From: Chloroflexota bacterium
Lineage (GTDB): Bacteria; Chloroflexota; Anaerolineae; J102
Assembly: GCA_029782215.1 (NCBI GenBank)
Contig: JAKOVD010000107.1
Span: forward strand, 55,643 to 119,642
Length of the DNA: 64,000 nt
Reading direction: 5' to 3'
Under the pieces are notes generated by a model. That model made no database searches and was not told the origin of the DNA. It saw only the letters and a program-made list of their open reading frames with translations. Below, one piece after another: positions 9,357-18,649 of the stretch (position 1 is its first letter; each line of letters begins with the position of its first letter). The translations under genes and the position numbers were made by a program.

Positions 9357-9863
9357 ATGTCTTTTCAACGCATCGGGCGGTTGGACGGTGGCAGGATCGT
9401 GGTTGCCGTGGTGATTGCCATCGTGCTGCTGATGCAGTTGCCGTGGTCGGCCCTGGCGTCTTCGACGAGCAGTCCTGCGGCCGGTGAGGTGGCCGGCGGG
9501 GGCTGTCCTGGGTACTTCTACAGGGTCCAGAGGGGCGACACGCTCTATTCGATTGCCCGGCGCACGCACACGACTGTGTATGGTCTGATGCGCGCCAACG
9601 GCATTCCCAATCCCAACCGCATCTATGCCGGGCAGTGGCTGTGCATTCCGCAGCGCCGGCCGCCTGGTCCCCCTCCCGGGCCCATCAACAAGTGCATGCC
9701 TGGCACTGCCAACTGCCACATGGTGCAGAAGGGCGAGACGCTGTTTTCCATCGCGCGTCTGTACAACACAACCCCGCAGTGCCTGATGACCCTCAACAAC
9801 TTCAGGAATCCGAACGTAATCTTTGCCGGGCAGTGGATACGGATCGGGTTCTGCAGCGACTGA
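9357..9863 (+). CDS. Secreted protein with two LysM domains
   Basis: Protein of 168 residues with an N-terminal signal peptide or anchor (hydrophobic stretch about residues 15-35, possible cleavage near ALASS). It carries two LysM peptidoglycan-binding domains: about 54-98 (YRVQRGDTLYSIARR...IYAGQWLCIP) and 118-165 (HMVQKGETLFSIARL...IFAGQWIRIG). Cysteines in both modules may form disulphides, a feature common in secreted LysM proteins of this kind. A Pro-rich hinge separates the modules. No catalytic domain is attached, so it is a wall-binding or spore/sheath-type protein. A strong hairpin terminator follows 28 bases after the stop. Confidence 0.9.
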   Translation: MSFQRIGRLDGGRIVVAVVIAIVLLMQLPWSALASSTSSPAAGEVAGGGCPGYFYRVQRGDTLYSIARRTHTTVYGLMRANGIPNPNRIYAGQWLCIPQRRPPGPPPGPINKCMPGTANCHMVQKGETLFSIARLYNTTPQCLMTLNNFRNPNVIFAGQWIRIGFCSD

Positions 9864-9890
9864 CGGCGGGCATTTGGACAATCGGAATGT

Positions 9891-9926
9891 AGCGGGCGCC
9901 GCACCAGCAGCGCCCGCTTTCTATTT
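9891..9926 (+). terminator. Rho-independent terminator after the LysM gene
   Basis: A perfect 9-bp stem (AGCGGGCGC at 9891-9899 with GCGCCCGCT at 9910-9918) encloses a 10-base loop and runs into TTCTATTT. It lies 28 bases after the LysM stop. The remaining sequence to 10029 shows no gene. Confidence 0.8.
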
Positions 9927-10029
9927 GGAGTTGCCGAGCCAGGGAATGGAGTGGGGTTCGTGGTAACGGCCATGGTCGTCCGTGCATGCCGGAGTGACTG
10001 ACGTCGCCACTGCGGTACCATCTGAGCTT

Positions 10030-11988
10030 TCAGGGGGCGGTCGGTGCGGGCGCGTTCCAGTCGGCCTGGAAGACGCCCAGCAGGTAGTCGTAGGCGCTGC
10101 GGGATTGCACCGCCAGGCCGACCTCGCGGTTGAGCTTGGCGCTGACCTCGCCGCCGTTGAGCGAACCGGTGACCACCCAGCGCTCGTCGCCCAAGGCCAG
10201 CAGGTGCAGCTTGCCGTGCAGCCCGGCGCCGGTGGGATTGGCGAGCCTGGCGGCCAGGTCAAGGCCTTCGCTCCTGGCGAGCGTGTTGACATAAACAGCG
10301 GTGGCGAGGTTGCTGCGGGCGTCGTCAGGCCGGTCGAAGAAGCTGTCGAGCAGAAGGCGGACCCGCGCTCCCCGGCGGGCGGCGGCGATGAGCGCTTCCA
10401 GGCGAGGGTTGGGGTCGCGCACGGCGCTGCTGGCGCCGGCGCCCCAGTAGGGCTGCTCTGAGAGCTGTGCCGTGCTGATGCTGTCACCGGGACCAGCGCG
10501 GGCGATGAGGTCGAGCAGGGGGCCGGGGGTGAGGCTTGCCTCGGGGGCGGTGAACAGGTAGGCCTCTGTGAGGTCAGCCGCCTGCAGAGGGGCCGGATGG
10601 CGGACGGTGTAGCCGGACAGGTCCCCGGGCTCCGGCGGCGCGTAGCCAGGCGGCGGCGGCCCGTAGACGGGGTGGGACGCCTGCCAGGGGAAGATGTCGG
10701 GGAAGCGCCGGTCGGCGTCCGCAGCCAGGATCGCTTCGGCGCGGGCGGCAAGGCCAATGTCAGTCACCTGCAGGGCGTAGCCGCGCCTGCCCAAGGTCGC
10801 GCCGTCCACCGCATCCAGGGGCATACTCTCCGGCCCGAAGTTCTCGCTGGCGACCAGCAGGGTGTGGCCGTCGACGACGGCCATCTTGGCGTGCAGATAG
10901 GCATAGCGGTCGTCGGCGTCGCCGATGTCATTGACCATGAAGAGGACCTTGCCACCGGCGCCGGCGATCTGCCGGGCGGCCCAACGCGTGGCGTCGGTCA
11001 ACCCCCCGACGGGCGCGCCTTCCAGGAGGACGAGGACGTCCACGCCCGCAGCGGCGCGCTGCGCCAGGAGGCGGGCCAGGTCGGGATGGTCGAGATCGTA
11101 GGTTTCGATGTGGATGCTTGTCTGGGCGCCGGCGAACAGGTCGCGGACAGCGGCAAAGCTGTTGTCAGGCGCCACGACCACCTGGGCCGGTGGGGGAGAC
11201 AGCGGCCAGCGGATGTGGAAGGGCGTGGACAGGGTGGCCAGGTCCCAGCCGGGATAGGCGGCGCGGCGCCCGCGGGCGGCATCGGAGCTGCCCTGGGCCC
11301 AGTCGGCAGCAGTGTCCGTGTCGGCGAACGGCAGAAGCGTCGCAGGGTCGAAGAGCCGGTAGAAAACCTGGCCGGCGCGGGCGAAGCGCGGGTTGCCCTG
11401 GTAGTAGGCAAGCGCCGGTCCCTGCCAGCCTGGAACCGCCCCGTCCGCCGCCCCAAAAGCCACGGCGTCGACCACGGCGCCGCCCGGCGTGAGAAGCTGC
11501 AACTCGTCGCCGTCGTTGGCAAGCCTGGGCGCGCCGCCGCTGGCATTGGGTACGGCCGCGTCGGTGTCCTCCTCGTATTCACAGGCCGGCGATCGGCCCC
11601 AGAAGCGCCGGAAGGCGGCGGCGCTGCGGCTGCACCACACCAGGCCCCCGGGCGGAACCGCGAGAGCAGGAAGCGTTGCCGCCGCCTCGCCGTCTGTGAT
11701 GGTCCAGCCTCCCAGGTTCAGCGTCCCACTGCCGGTATTCTGCAGAGCGAAAGCCTCGTCGCCTTCGTCGCCGGCAAGACCGTCGGGGACGAAGGCGGCG
11801 ATGAGCACATGGTGGGCAGCGTCGCTATCGCGGCGGAGCGATGGGAGGTAGAGGAAGGGGTGAACAGGCGCCGCCCTGCTGGCTGCGGCTCCGGCTGGGG
11901 GCATGGGGCCGGCGTGGGCGGCCAGGGACAGACCCAGCCACAGTCCTGCGGCCAGGACCCACGCGCCGATACCCGCCCGCGCAGTCAC
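10030..11988 (-). CDS. Secreted lamin-tail / phospholipase D-like protein
   Basis: Protein of 652 residues starting at GTG 11988, which overlaps the stop of the preceding gene (GTGA). A signal peptide (about residues 1-27, AAHAG) is followed by a lamin-tail domain (about 60-180: ALQNTGSGTLNLGGWTI) and two PLD-type halves. The first half has an intact HxKx4D motif (HAKMAVVD). The second has HGK and GSLN but no Asp at the expected spacing (HGKLHLLALGD), so it is degenerate. PLD enzymes cleave phosphodiesters in lipids or nucleic acids; lamin-tail domains often accompany secreted nucleases in bacteria. Substrate unknown. It is last in a five-gene minus-strand operon. Confidence 0.82.
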   Translation of the reverse strand: MTARAGIGAWVLAAGLWLGLSLAAHAGPMPPAGAAASRAAPVHPFLYLPSLRRDSDAAHHVLIAAFVPDGLAGDEGDEAFALQNTGSGTLNLGGWTITDGEAAATLPALAVPPGGLVWCSRSAAAFRRFWGRSPACEYEEDTDAAVPNASGGAPRLANDGDELQLLTPGGAVVDAVAFGAADGAVPGWQGPALAYYQGNPRFARAGQVFYRLFDPATLLPFADTDTAADWAQGSSDAARGRRAAYPGWDLATLSTPFHIRWPLSPPPAQVVVAPDNSFAAVRDLFAGAQTSIHIETYDLDHPDLARLLAQRAAAGVDVLVLLEGAPVGGLTDATRWAARQIAGAGGKVLFMVNDIGDADDRYAYLHAKMAVVDGHTLLVASENFGPESMPLDAVDGATLGRRGYALQVTDIGLAARAEAILAADADRRFPDIFPWQASHPVYGPPPPGYAPPEPGDLSGYTVRHPAPLQAADLTEAYLFTAPEASLTPGPLLDLIARAGPGDSISTAQLSEQPYWGAGASSAVRDPNPRLEALIAAARRGARVRLLLDSFFDRPDDARSNLATAVYVNTLARSEGLDLAARLANPTGAGLHGKLHLLALGDERWVVTGSLNGGEVSAKLNREVGLAVQSRSAYDYLLGVFQADWNAPAPTAP

Positions 11989-12941
11989 GTCGTTTCCTCA
12001 GCGGGTGGGGCGACGGCAAAGGCCTCCTGCAGCAGTCTCCGCAGCCGGGGCGCCTGGTCCGCAATCACAGCGCCATCGGTGATCGCCTGCCAAATGGGAC
12101 CTTCGCCGCCGTACTCCAGGGCTACCACCCAGGGCTTTCCCCAGGCACCGGCGGCCATCTGACGGGCAGCCCACTCCGCAAAGGCCCAGTCGTCGTCCGA
12201 CAAGGGGAGATGATCATGCATGCGCCCCGCGAAGGAGGCGACCTTTTCGGGGGCAACGCCGTTGGCAGCCATGCGGCCGACCCAGGGCTCGCCCATGAAG
12301 CCGAGGCCGGTCAGGTGCACCTCGCGGATGGCTGCCAGCGGCAGCGCCGACAAGTAGTCACGCTCATCCCAACGCAGGGCACGCGCAGCCAGGCGGGCGT
12401 GCGAGGCGTCGAGCAGGAAGCCGCAGCCGGTGGCGGCGCAGACGCCGGCGATGGCCTCCGGCAGGGTGGCGGCGACCATTTGCTCGCGACCGTCATCGTA
12501 GTCGTTTTCGACGATGACGTGTCCGGCGCCAAAGCGGCGCACGGCGGCATCCACATCCTTCGTCATGGCGGCGACCAACGGCTCCATGTGCTCCAGCGCA
12601 AGCGAGGAGCGGGGGATGCCAGGGTGCTGGAAGGTGGTCGGCGTCAGGTGGATGTTGGCGAAAGGCGTCTCGGTGGCTTCCAGAAGCGCTTCCACGGCAT
12701 CCCAGTCGGCGGGGGCGCCGTGGCTGTCGCGGACGACGCCATCGCCATGGCCGGCATGGAGCGAGAGGTGGACATAGACGGGACGCAGGGCAGCGGCGCG
12801 GGCGATGAGGTCGGGCCAGGCCGGGCACTTGAACAGGTCGATGTCCAGTTGACCCTCGGCCACCAGGCCAGCCGCCTGCGACGAGAAGTTGAGGGCGAAG
12901 CGGGGGAGTGGGGCTGGTCGGGCATTCATGCCAGGGCTCAT
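11985..12941 (-). CDS. DUF692/MNIO-like TIM-barrel protein
   Basis: Protein of 318 residues. The start at ATG 12941 overlaps the stop of the upstream GNAT gene (ATGA); ATG 12929 is an alternative. The C-terminal two thirds resemble the DUF692 / multinuclear non-heme iron oxidase fold: VIVENDYDD, then GCGFLLDASHARLAARAL, YLSALPLAAIREVHLTG, MHDHLPLSDDDW and a terminal VVALEYGG. His, Asp and Glu residues at strand ends could bind metals. Family members modify Cys in peptide precursors, but no small precursor peptide or DUF2063-type partner is seen here, so the substrate is unknown. A xylose-isomerase-like sugar barrel is the main alternative. It is translationally coupled on both sides. Confidence 0.6.
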   Translation of the reverse strand: MSPGMNARPAPLPRFALNFSSQAAGLVAEGQLDIDLFKCPAWPDLIARAAALRPVYVHLSLHAGHGDGVVRDSHGAPADWDAVEALLEATETPFANIHLTPTTFQHPGIPRSSLALEHMEPLVAAMTKDVDAAVRRFGAGHVIVENDYDDGREQMVAATLPEAIAGVCAATGCGFLLDASHARLAARALRWDERDYLSALPLAAIREVHLTGLGFMGEPWVGRMAANGVAPEKVASFAGRMHDHLPLSDDDWAFAEWAARQMAAGAWGKPWVVALEYGGEGPIWQAITDGAVIADQAPRLRRLLQEAFAVAPPAEETT

Positions 12942-13468
12942 CGGGATGCCGTATCCTTGTGGCGAGGGATGGTCTTGTGATAGGTGATGAAACGCTGGCT
13001 CTTGCCGCCGATGGGATGGCGAACCGCGTCGGCGCCGGGACTGTAGCCCAAGTCCGACCAAAAACGTATGGCCGGCCGTTCGCTGGCCGGGAGCGAAAGC
13101 CTGATCTCGCGGGCGCCGGTGCCGATGCGCAGGTACTCTTCCAGGATGCGCACCGACCAGTCCTGGATCTCCTCGCGGGCTGAGGGCAGCTCATCGGCCA
13201 GGATGAGGGCGCCGAACCAGATGACGCCCGGCTCGGGATGGTCGAAGCGGAGGTCGAAGCAGCCGATCAGGGTCTGCCGCTGCCACCAGATGCCAAGCAG
13301 CACCCGATCGCCCAGCGAGAGGACCTCGCCGTAGGTCAGCGCCGCCTGTTCCGGGCGCGCCGGCCCGCCGCCGTGACGTTGGAAGTAGGCGCTGCTGGCC
13401 TCAAAAAGTGCCTGCAGGGCGGGGAGGGAGTCGGCGGTGATCTGCACCAGGGTCAAGGGTGGAGCCAC
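12938..13468 (-). CDS. GNAT-family acetyltransferase
   Basis: Protein of 176 residues with GNAT-like layout: an N-terminal helical part (SLPALQALFEASSAYFQRHGG), a central strand-rich core (TLIGCFDLRFDHPEPGVIWFGALILADELPSAREEIQDWSVRILEEYL) and a C-terminal strand with PAIRFWSDLGYSP, typical of the acetyl-CoA fold. The P-loop like Q/RxxGxG/A segment is not obvious, so it is a divergent member. It lies between the beta-helix transferase gene (10-bp gap) and the DUF692-like gene (4-base ATGA overlap), so it is co-translated with them. Substrate unknown. Confidence 0.75.
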   Translation of the reverse strand: MAPPLTLVQITADSLPALQALFEASSAYFQRHGGGPARPEQAALTYGEVLSLGDRVLLGIWWQRQTLIGCFDLRFDHPEPGVIWFGALILADELPSAREEIQDWSVRILEEYLRIGTGAREIRLSLPASERPAIRFWSDLGYSPGADAVRHPIGGKSQRFITYHKTIPRHKDTASR

Positions 13469-13477
13469 GGGCGGCCT

Positions 13478-14206
13478 TTACACTCGTCGCTTCAGGGTCT
13501 GCAGTGTCTGGCGCAGCTTGACGATGGAGTCGCCGGGGTAGTAACCCTTGGGCAGGGAGGTGTTGGCATAGACGAGCGTGCGCGGACCGAGGAGGACACC
13601 GGGATTCAGAACGCTGTTGCAGCCCGTTTGGGCGTCGTCGCCGAGGATGGCGCCCATCTTGGTCAGGCCTGTGTCAAAGGTCTCGCCATCGATGGTGAGC
13701 TGGATCGTGGGGCGCTTGCCGGTCACGGGGTCTTTGGCGCTGACGATGGCGAGGTTGGAGAGCTTGGTGCCGGCGCCCAGGTTGGTGCGCCTGCCCAGGA
13801 TGCTGTCGCCGACATAGGCGAAATGGGGCGCATGCGCTCCCGGCAGCAAGATGCTGTTCTTGACCTCACTGGCGTGCCCGATGACGCTGCCGTCGCCGGC
13901 GATCACGTTGCCGCGTACATAGGCGCCGTGGCGGATCTCGCAGCCGGCCCCAATGAGGGTCGGGCCGGCAATGTAGGCGCCCGGCTCGACGACCGTGCCA
14001 GGGCCGATCACGATGTCGCCCGGCCCCAGGAAGGCGCCTGGTTGGACTTCGCCAGCGATGTCGAGCCCCCTGCCCCCGATGAGGTCGGCGAGATAGCGTT
14101 CGATGCGGCTAAGGGCCTGCCAGACGTAGGCAAGGCCGCCGAAGACATCGGCATGGGCGAAGTCGGACAGGTCAAAAAAGGCTTGAGGACTCAGGTCTGT
14201 GGACAT
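13478..14206 (-). CDS. GlmU C-terminal-like left-handed beta-helix acyltransferase
   Basis: Protein of 242 residues dominated by imperfect hexapeptide repeats (GPGTVVEPGAYIAGPTLIG, ILLPGAHAPHFAYVGDSILGRRTNLGAGT), the left-handed beta-helix of the LpxA/GlmU group. HFAYVGDS..LG..TNLGAGT closely matches the acetyl-transfer half of GlmU, but the N-terminal nucleotidyltransferase domain is absent; about 55 helical residues precede the helix. It probably acylates a sugar or sugar nucleotide with acetyl-CoA. It is the second gene of the operon, after the thioesterase, and 10 bases before the GNAT gene. Confidence 0.82.
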   Translation of the reverse strand: MSTDLSPQAFFDLSDFAHADVFGGLAYVWQALSRIERYLADLIGGRGLDIAGEVQPGAFLGPGDIVIGPGTVVEPGAYIAGPTLIGAGCEIRHGAYVRGNVIAGDGSVIGHASEVKNSILLPGAHAPHFAYVGDSILGRRTNLGAGTKLSNLAIVSAKDPVTGKRPTIQLTIDGETFDTGLTKMGAILGDDAQTGCNSVLNPGVLLGPRTLVYANTSLPKGYYPGDSIVKLRQTLQTLKRRV

Positions 14207-14269
14207 GGGCGGAGGGGCGGGGGAGCGGGGAGCGGGTGAGATGGATGGTCTTGGGACAGCACGGTGTGG

Positions 14270-15142
14270 TCAAGGCGGCGCAGGTTCCGGGCCGAACTGA
14301 ATGTCGTGCCCGATCTGGGTGGGGAGGCTGGCAGGATGGCCCTGGAGGTCAAGGAAGACCCCTGTGGAGAAGTCGCGAACCAGGAGCTTGCCGTCCGGCC
14401 ACCGCCGTACCTCGGCGCACCACGTGCCGAGCAGACGCCGCACGTCAATCAGACGGCTGGTGATGCGGATGCTGTCCTGGCGGCGAGGGTATGAGGCGAT
14501 CTCGGTATCGTGCCGTAGTTGCAGCGTGACGTAGCCGGCCGCCTGCCAGCGTTCGAGGGGCCATCCTCCCTGGGCGGAGGCGTCGAAGATGGCCTCCTCC
14601 AGCCAGCGATAGAGGGCGGGCAACTGGATGTAGCCGAAGGGGTCCCACTCGCAGCGCATGGCATCGTGCTGCCAGGCGTAGGAGCGCACATTCGCCTCGC
14701 AAGGCGGCAATTCGAACGCCTTGGGCTGGGAGCCAGCCGCGGTGGGAAATCCGGCCAGGCGGTCGGGGTGCAGAGGCGCGGGCGCACCGGTCGCCCTGTG
14801 CAAACGCTGCCAGCGCGAGCGCAGGCGCACCTTGACCTGGTGAGCGCCCGAGGCGTCCGGCGCCCGGCTGCGGATTTCGCAACCGAGGACCGGCTGCGAA
14901 GGATCAGGCTCCACCAGCCACAGAAAGGCATCCAGCTCCTCGCCCAGCAGGCTGGCGTAGCGATAGTCGGCAGTGAGCGAACGCGCCTGCCAGAGGTGCT
15001 CCCCGCCCGGCAGCCAGTCATCTGCCAGGCCGAGACCGGACAAGGTGGCGGCGAGCGCCTGCTGCAAATAGTCGATGTAGACAGCGTTGTTGACGTGGCC
15101 AAAGCTGTCACAGTCGCCCGGACGAACTTGCAGAGGCACCAT
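14270..15142 (-). CDS. Double hot-dog acyl-(ACP/CoA) thioesterase-like protein
   Basis: Protein of 290 residues. ATG at 15142 begins the hot-dog fold: [25 protein letters not shown] carries the Asp/His-Asn signature of 4-hydroxybenzoyl-CoA thioesterase and FatA/FatB-type acyl-ACP thioesterases. A second hot-dog half follows ([24 protein letters not shown]). The family hydrolyses acyl thioesters. The longer frame to 15256 is rejected because it runs through the divergent promoter region. This is the first gene of the operon that continues with beta-helix transferase, GNAT, DUF692-like and PLD-like genes. Confidence 0.78.
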   Translation of the reverse strand: MVPLQVRPGDCDSFGHVNNAVYIDYLQQALAATLSGLGLADDWLPGGEHLWQARSLTADYRYASLLGEELDAFLWLVEPDPSQPVLGCEIRSRAPDASGAHQVKVRLRSRWQRLHRATGAPAPLHPDRLAGFPTAAGSQPKAFELPPCEANVRSYAWQHDAMRCEWDPFGYIQLPALYRWLEEAIFDASAQGGWPLERWQAAGYVTLQLRHDTEIASYPRRQDSIRITSRLIDVRRLLGTWCAEVRRWPDGKLLVRDFSTGVFLDLQGHPASLPTQIGHDIQFGPEPAPP

Positions 15143-15229
15143 GACCGGTATGATACTCACAATCACGGCGCCTCCCAATCCTGCTCTCTCCGTGCGAGGG
15201 AAGCATGCAGTCGAGACCAAGGAGCTCAC

Positions 15230-15538
15230 ATGTTCATCGTGCACGTGTTCGTCCATGTCAACCCTGAGGACGTGGAAGCCTTCAAGCAGGCATCACTCGC
15301 CAACGCCCGCAACAGCGTCAAGGAGCCGGGCATCGCCCGCTTTGATGTCCTGCAGCAGCAGGATGACCCCAGCCGTTTTGTTCTGGTGGAGGTCTACCGC
15401 ACCCCTGAGGACGCCGGCGAGCACAAGAAGACGGCTCACTATGCCGTGTGGCGTGATACCGTGGCCGGCATGATGGCAGAGCCCCGCACCAGCATCAAGT
15501 TCGACAATGTCTTTCCCGATGATCCTGGCTGGGGCTAA
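15230..15538 (+). CDS. ABM-domain (antibiotic biosynthesis monooxygenase-like) protein
   Basis: Small protein of 102 residues in the dimeric alpha/beta-barrel ABM family: [20 protein letters not shown], then [43 protein letters not shown]. This pattern is closest to LsrG/YgiN-like members, which isomerise or oxidise small substrates without cofactor. AAGGAG at 15219-15224 sets the ATG at 15230; a much longer frame covers the region but is antisense to the thioesterase. Its stop overlaps by a few bases with the stop of the convergent MprF-like gene. Confidence 0.88.
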   Translation: MFIVHVFVHVNPEDVEAFKQASLANARNSVKEPGIARFDVLQQQDDPSRFVLVEVYRTPEDAGEHKKTAHYAVWRDTVAGMMAEPRTSIKFDNVFPDDPGWG

Positions 15539-18237
15539 CCGGCACGCCGGAGGCGCCAGCGATAGCTTCCCCACCAGTCCCGGGCGTAGTCGAGGATGAA
15601 GGAGTCGCCGGAGGACGCCCGGGTGATGGCAAATTGCACACTCAGCAGCCCCGTTGTCCCGCTGTAGGCGAGATAGCGGGGTGACCAGGTGGGGTCGAAC
15701 TTCTGCTTGAAGCTGTGCAAACCCTTGAAGTTGTAGAACTGGTTGACGTGCTCGTAGACCCAGTGCACGGCCTTCTCAAGCGCGGGGTCGTCCGGCTGTT
15801 CGCCGACTCCGGCCAGGGGGCTGAGACCCAGGTTGAAGGTGGCGTAGCCCTGGCTCTTGGCCCACTGCAGCAGGGAAATGAAGAGAAAATCCATCGTTCC
15901 TGGCTCGACGTCGGGACGCCGGCGCATCAAGTCAACGCTTGTCTCGTTCTTGCGGAACTCAGGAAGGATGTTGGCGAAGGCCGTGATCGCGCCTTCGGCG
16001 TCCTGCACCGTCATCACCAGCCCGTGACGGATGTAGTCATCTTCAAACCAACCTAGCGAAAAGCGTTTCTCAGTGCCGTGGACCATGGTCAGCCAGGCGT
16101 CGCTGACATCCCGCAGCTCGCGCAGCAAGAGGTCGGGCAGGGGCGGCGTATGGATGACGGTCTTATAGCCTTCCCTGGTCAACCGGTTGATGGCCGAACG
16201 CTCCGCCTTCTTGTCGCGGCCGCTCAGGTTGAAACACGCCAGGTCCACAATGGCTTCGACACCGATGCAGAGGACATTGAAACCGGCGGCGCGGTAGCAG
16301 TCAACATGGTCGGGCAGAACCTGGTAGAAGCTCGCCTGCCAGTCGTTGCGAGCGCACATTTCCTGGAAGTCCTGGATGGTTGCGGCGACGTCGGCGTCGG
16401 GGCCGATGGGGTCGCCGAGCGCAACGGCCACCCTGCCCTTAGCCGTGTAGGCCACAACGGAGCCGCCGTCGCTGAAGAAGTAGGACTTGTCGGGGAGCAG
16501 CGCCAACTGGGCCAGGGTCGTGCGTCCGTACTTCTCGACAATGGCTGCGGCCGCGGCGCGCTCGGTCGCCGTCGATGGATGGCGCACAAAGACGGGACGC
16601 AGCAGTGTCCACAGGGCATAGCCGAAGGTGGCGGCTGCCACCCCATAGATCGAGGCCGCGAAGTACCTGCCAAAGCGGGAGACCGGCTCCAGACCTGGAT
16701 CGGAGAACTGCGTGAACATCACCACCGTTTGGCGCACCGCGGCGTCGAGGCCGAACGACTGGCGGAAGTGATGGTCCAGGAGATAGAAGCCGGCGACCCC
16801 GTAGAAGAGCGTGAAGAGCAGGGCGGCCAGCAGGACGCGCAGACCGCGTCGAACCGACGGCGGGTCGGAGCGGGCGTGGAAATGCGGTCGCAGGTAGAGC
16901 AGCCACGCCGCCAGGAGCAGGGCCAGGATCGCCTCTTCGTAGTCCAACCCTTTGACGAGGTGGAATACCGCCGATGAAACGAGCACCAGCTCGGTAAGGA
17001 TCCAGGCGGTGCGTTTGCGATGCGCCAGGCCGCGCGAGAGCAGAATGAGGGCGAAGCCGGCAAGGGCGGCTGCCAGATGGCTGCCGTGGCGCACCTCAAG
17101 CGGCGAGAACTGTTCAATGAGGGCCAACCGACCGCCGAGGCTGGGCGTCACAGCCGAGAGTACGTTGACCACACCCATCACGGCGGTCAGGAAGGAGGTC
17201 AACTGCACGCCCCAGTGTTCGGCGCGTGATTCCTCAGCCGGGCCAAACGACTTCACCCGGCGCAGGAGCAGGAAGCCGACCAACAGCGGGATCCAGAAGG
17301 AGAGGCCGCGGAAGGCAAGAGTCACCACCGTGGCCGTCTCGCTGGCGACGCCGAGGGAGGTGAAGGTGATGGTCATGATGCCTTCGACGAAGCCGATGCC
17401 CATTGGGGTTGGGGAGACGATCAGGAAGAGGATCCCCAGCGCGTAGCCCGCCGCCAATACGCCTACGCCGACCTCGGTGTGGAAGGCCACAAACAGGGCA
17501 TACAGCGCCAGCAAATTGACCAGGTGGCCCATCAGCGCCACGAGGATGGTCAGGAATACGCTGCGCGGCTTGCGCGCCAGCGCCGCCGACGCCTCTGCGT
17601 ACTGTTGGGCGTGGCGTTCGGCCCAATCGGGGGCGAGGAAGGGTTTGCGCCGCAGCCGGAGGCCCAGGGAGTCGGCTTTGACCTGGAACCAGCTCAGAAG
17701 ACGGTGCAGCCGCTCCGGCTGCCACAGGCCCATTAGCAGAACGGCCCAGAGCCCGACCATCATGACCAGCAGGGCGAGGGCGCCCAGGATCTCATAGAGG
17801 CGCAGACCATGATGCAGGAAGAGGAACACCATGGCGGGAACAAGCACCAGCGCCAGCGCCCCGTAGTCCGCCACAAGCACCAGCAGCGCGCCGATGGCGG
17901 CGCGCGCCGGCTTCTCACCGCGGCGGGCGGCATCGTCCACAAACAGCGCCGCCCCACTCATCCCGCCCGATGGCGCCGCCACGTTGATGAAGATGGAGGA
18001 AAACGTGAGGGGTACAAGCTCGCCCATCCGGCTTTCTACACCGACGGCGGCGAAGGCCACCTTGTAAATCCAGGCGAAGATGACAAAATAGGCGAGCTGC
18101 AGCACCGCTGCCGCCAGGACCCACGCCCACTGTCCCTGCAGCAGCGTGCGGGCGAGCTGCTCAATGTCATTCAGCCTGGCCATGAGCAGCCAGATGAAGG
18201 CAAGAACGAGTCCCCAGAGGATCAGGCGTCGCTTCAT
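15535..18237 (-). CDS. mprF: MprF-like bifunctional lysylphosphatidylglycerol synthetase/flippase
   Basis: Protein of 900 residues with the MprF architecture: an N-terminal polytopic flippase-like domain (UPF0104, about residues 1-330, for example [15 protein letters not shown]), further membrane helices to about 550, and a cytosolic C-terminal DUF2156 domain with two GNAT folds ([40 protein letters not shown]). MprF transfers Lys or Ala from tRNA to phosphatidylglycerol and flips the product, reducing sensitivity to cationic peptides. Aminoacyl specificity cannot be read here. A TAGAAT -10-like box lies at 18313-18308, inside or just after the hairpin upstream. It ends overlapping the convergent ABM gene. 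Confidence 0.88.
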   Translation of the reverse strand: MKRRLILWGLVLAFIWLLMARLNDIEQLARTLLQGQWAWVLAAAVLQLAYFVIFAWIYKVAFAAVGVESRMGELVPLTFSSIFINVAAPSGGMSGAALFVDDAARRGEKPARAAIGALLVLVADYGALALVLVPAMVFLFLHHGLRLYEILGALALLVMMVGLWAVLLMGLWQPERLHRLLSWFQVKADSLGLRLRRKPFLAPDWAERHAQQYAEASAALARKPRSVFLTILVALMGHLVNLLALYALFVAFHTEVGVGVLAAGYALGILFLIVSPTPMGIGFVEGIMTITFTSLGVASETATVVTLAFRGLSFWIPLLVGFLLLRRVKSFGPAEESRAEHWGVQLTSFLTAVMGVVNVLSAVTPSLGGRLALIEQFSPLEVRHGSHLAAALAGFALILLSRGLAHRKRTAWILTELVLVSSAVFHLVKGLDYEEAILALLLAAWLLYLRPHFHARSDPPSVRRGLRVLLAALLFTLFYGVAGFYLLDHHFRQSFGLDAAVRQTVVMFTQFSDPGLEPVSRFGRYFAASIYGVAAATFGYALWTLLRPVFVRHPSTATERAAAAAIVEKYGRTTLAQLALLPDKSYFFSDGGSVVAYTAKGRVAVALGDPIGPDADVAATIQDFQEMCARNDWQASFYQVLPDHVDCYRAAGFNVLCIGVEAIVDLACFNLSGRDKKAERSAINRLTREGYKTVIHTPPLPDLLLRELRDVSDAWLTMVHGTEKRFSLGWFEDDYIRHGLVMTVQDAEGAITAFANILPEFRKNETSVDLMRRRPDVEPGTMDFLFISLLQWAKSQGYATFNLGLSPLAGVGEQPDDPALEKAVHWVYEHVNQFYNFKGLHSFKQKFDPTWSPRYLAYSGTTGLLSVQFAITRASSGDSFILDYARDWWGSYRWRLRRAG

Positions 18238-18317
18238 CGTCGGGCCGGTGTCCGTGAACGGTCAACCTGGCGCATGGGAGCAGGCACAAGGCGATTGCGC
18301 ATGGCCCATTCTAAACG

Positions 18318-18355
18318 AACAGTCCCGGACCAGGGCAACCTGATCCGGGACTGTT
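18318..18355 (-). terminator. Strong hairpin between htrA and the MprF-like gene
   Basis: ACAGTCCCGGA (18319-18329) pairs with TCCGGGACTGT (18344-18354); an inner CAGG/CCTG pair closes a GCAA loop after one mismatch. One further A-T pair extends each end. On the minus strand a weak T-rich stretch (GTTCGTTTAG) follows. It would end htrA transcription before the MprF-like gene, 295 bases after the htrA stop. Confidence 0.6.
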
Positions 18356-18649
18356 GTGGGGAGGGAGAGCCTTAGCTGCTGGGGCGGCTCTGCCGGGCGG
18401 GGCGCCCCAACGCCTTTGCCGGAAAGGAGGGTGAGAGAAGCGCTATCGCGGTGTCCGGAGAGATAGGCTTGCCGGCGGCGTTCCGGTCGCCATGCGAACG
18501 AGAGAGAGGAGGGGGGAGAGGGCGATCAAGCCTTTCAAAAGCTGCTGGCTCCTACTACCTCGGGAGAGCCAGCGGCGACGGCGTCCCGAGCGCCGAGGCT
18601 TTGCGGTGGGAAGGGGAGAGGAACGAGGGGGCGAGCTGTCGGGACGGGC
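18356..18649. other. Long htrA 3' untranslated/intergenic stretch without a gene
   Basis: No supported ORF or RNA gene. Plus positions 18371-18395 (CTTAGCTGCTGGGGCGG...) closely echo the end of htrA at 18649-18672 (CTTAGTTGCTGGGGCG...), including an in-frame stop (RPSS* against RPSN*). This may be a decayed duplicate of the htrA tail or coincidence. Confidence 0.4.

Noticed and set aside
10597..12162. A 521-codon open frame on the plus strand opposite the PLD-like and DUF692-like genes
   Set aside because: Composition is typical of a frame antisense to GC-rich genes (Gly/Arg/Val-rich, no domain). The minus-strand genes have clear motifs, signal peptide and coupled starts.
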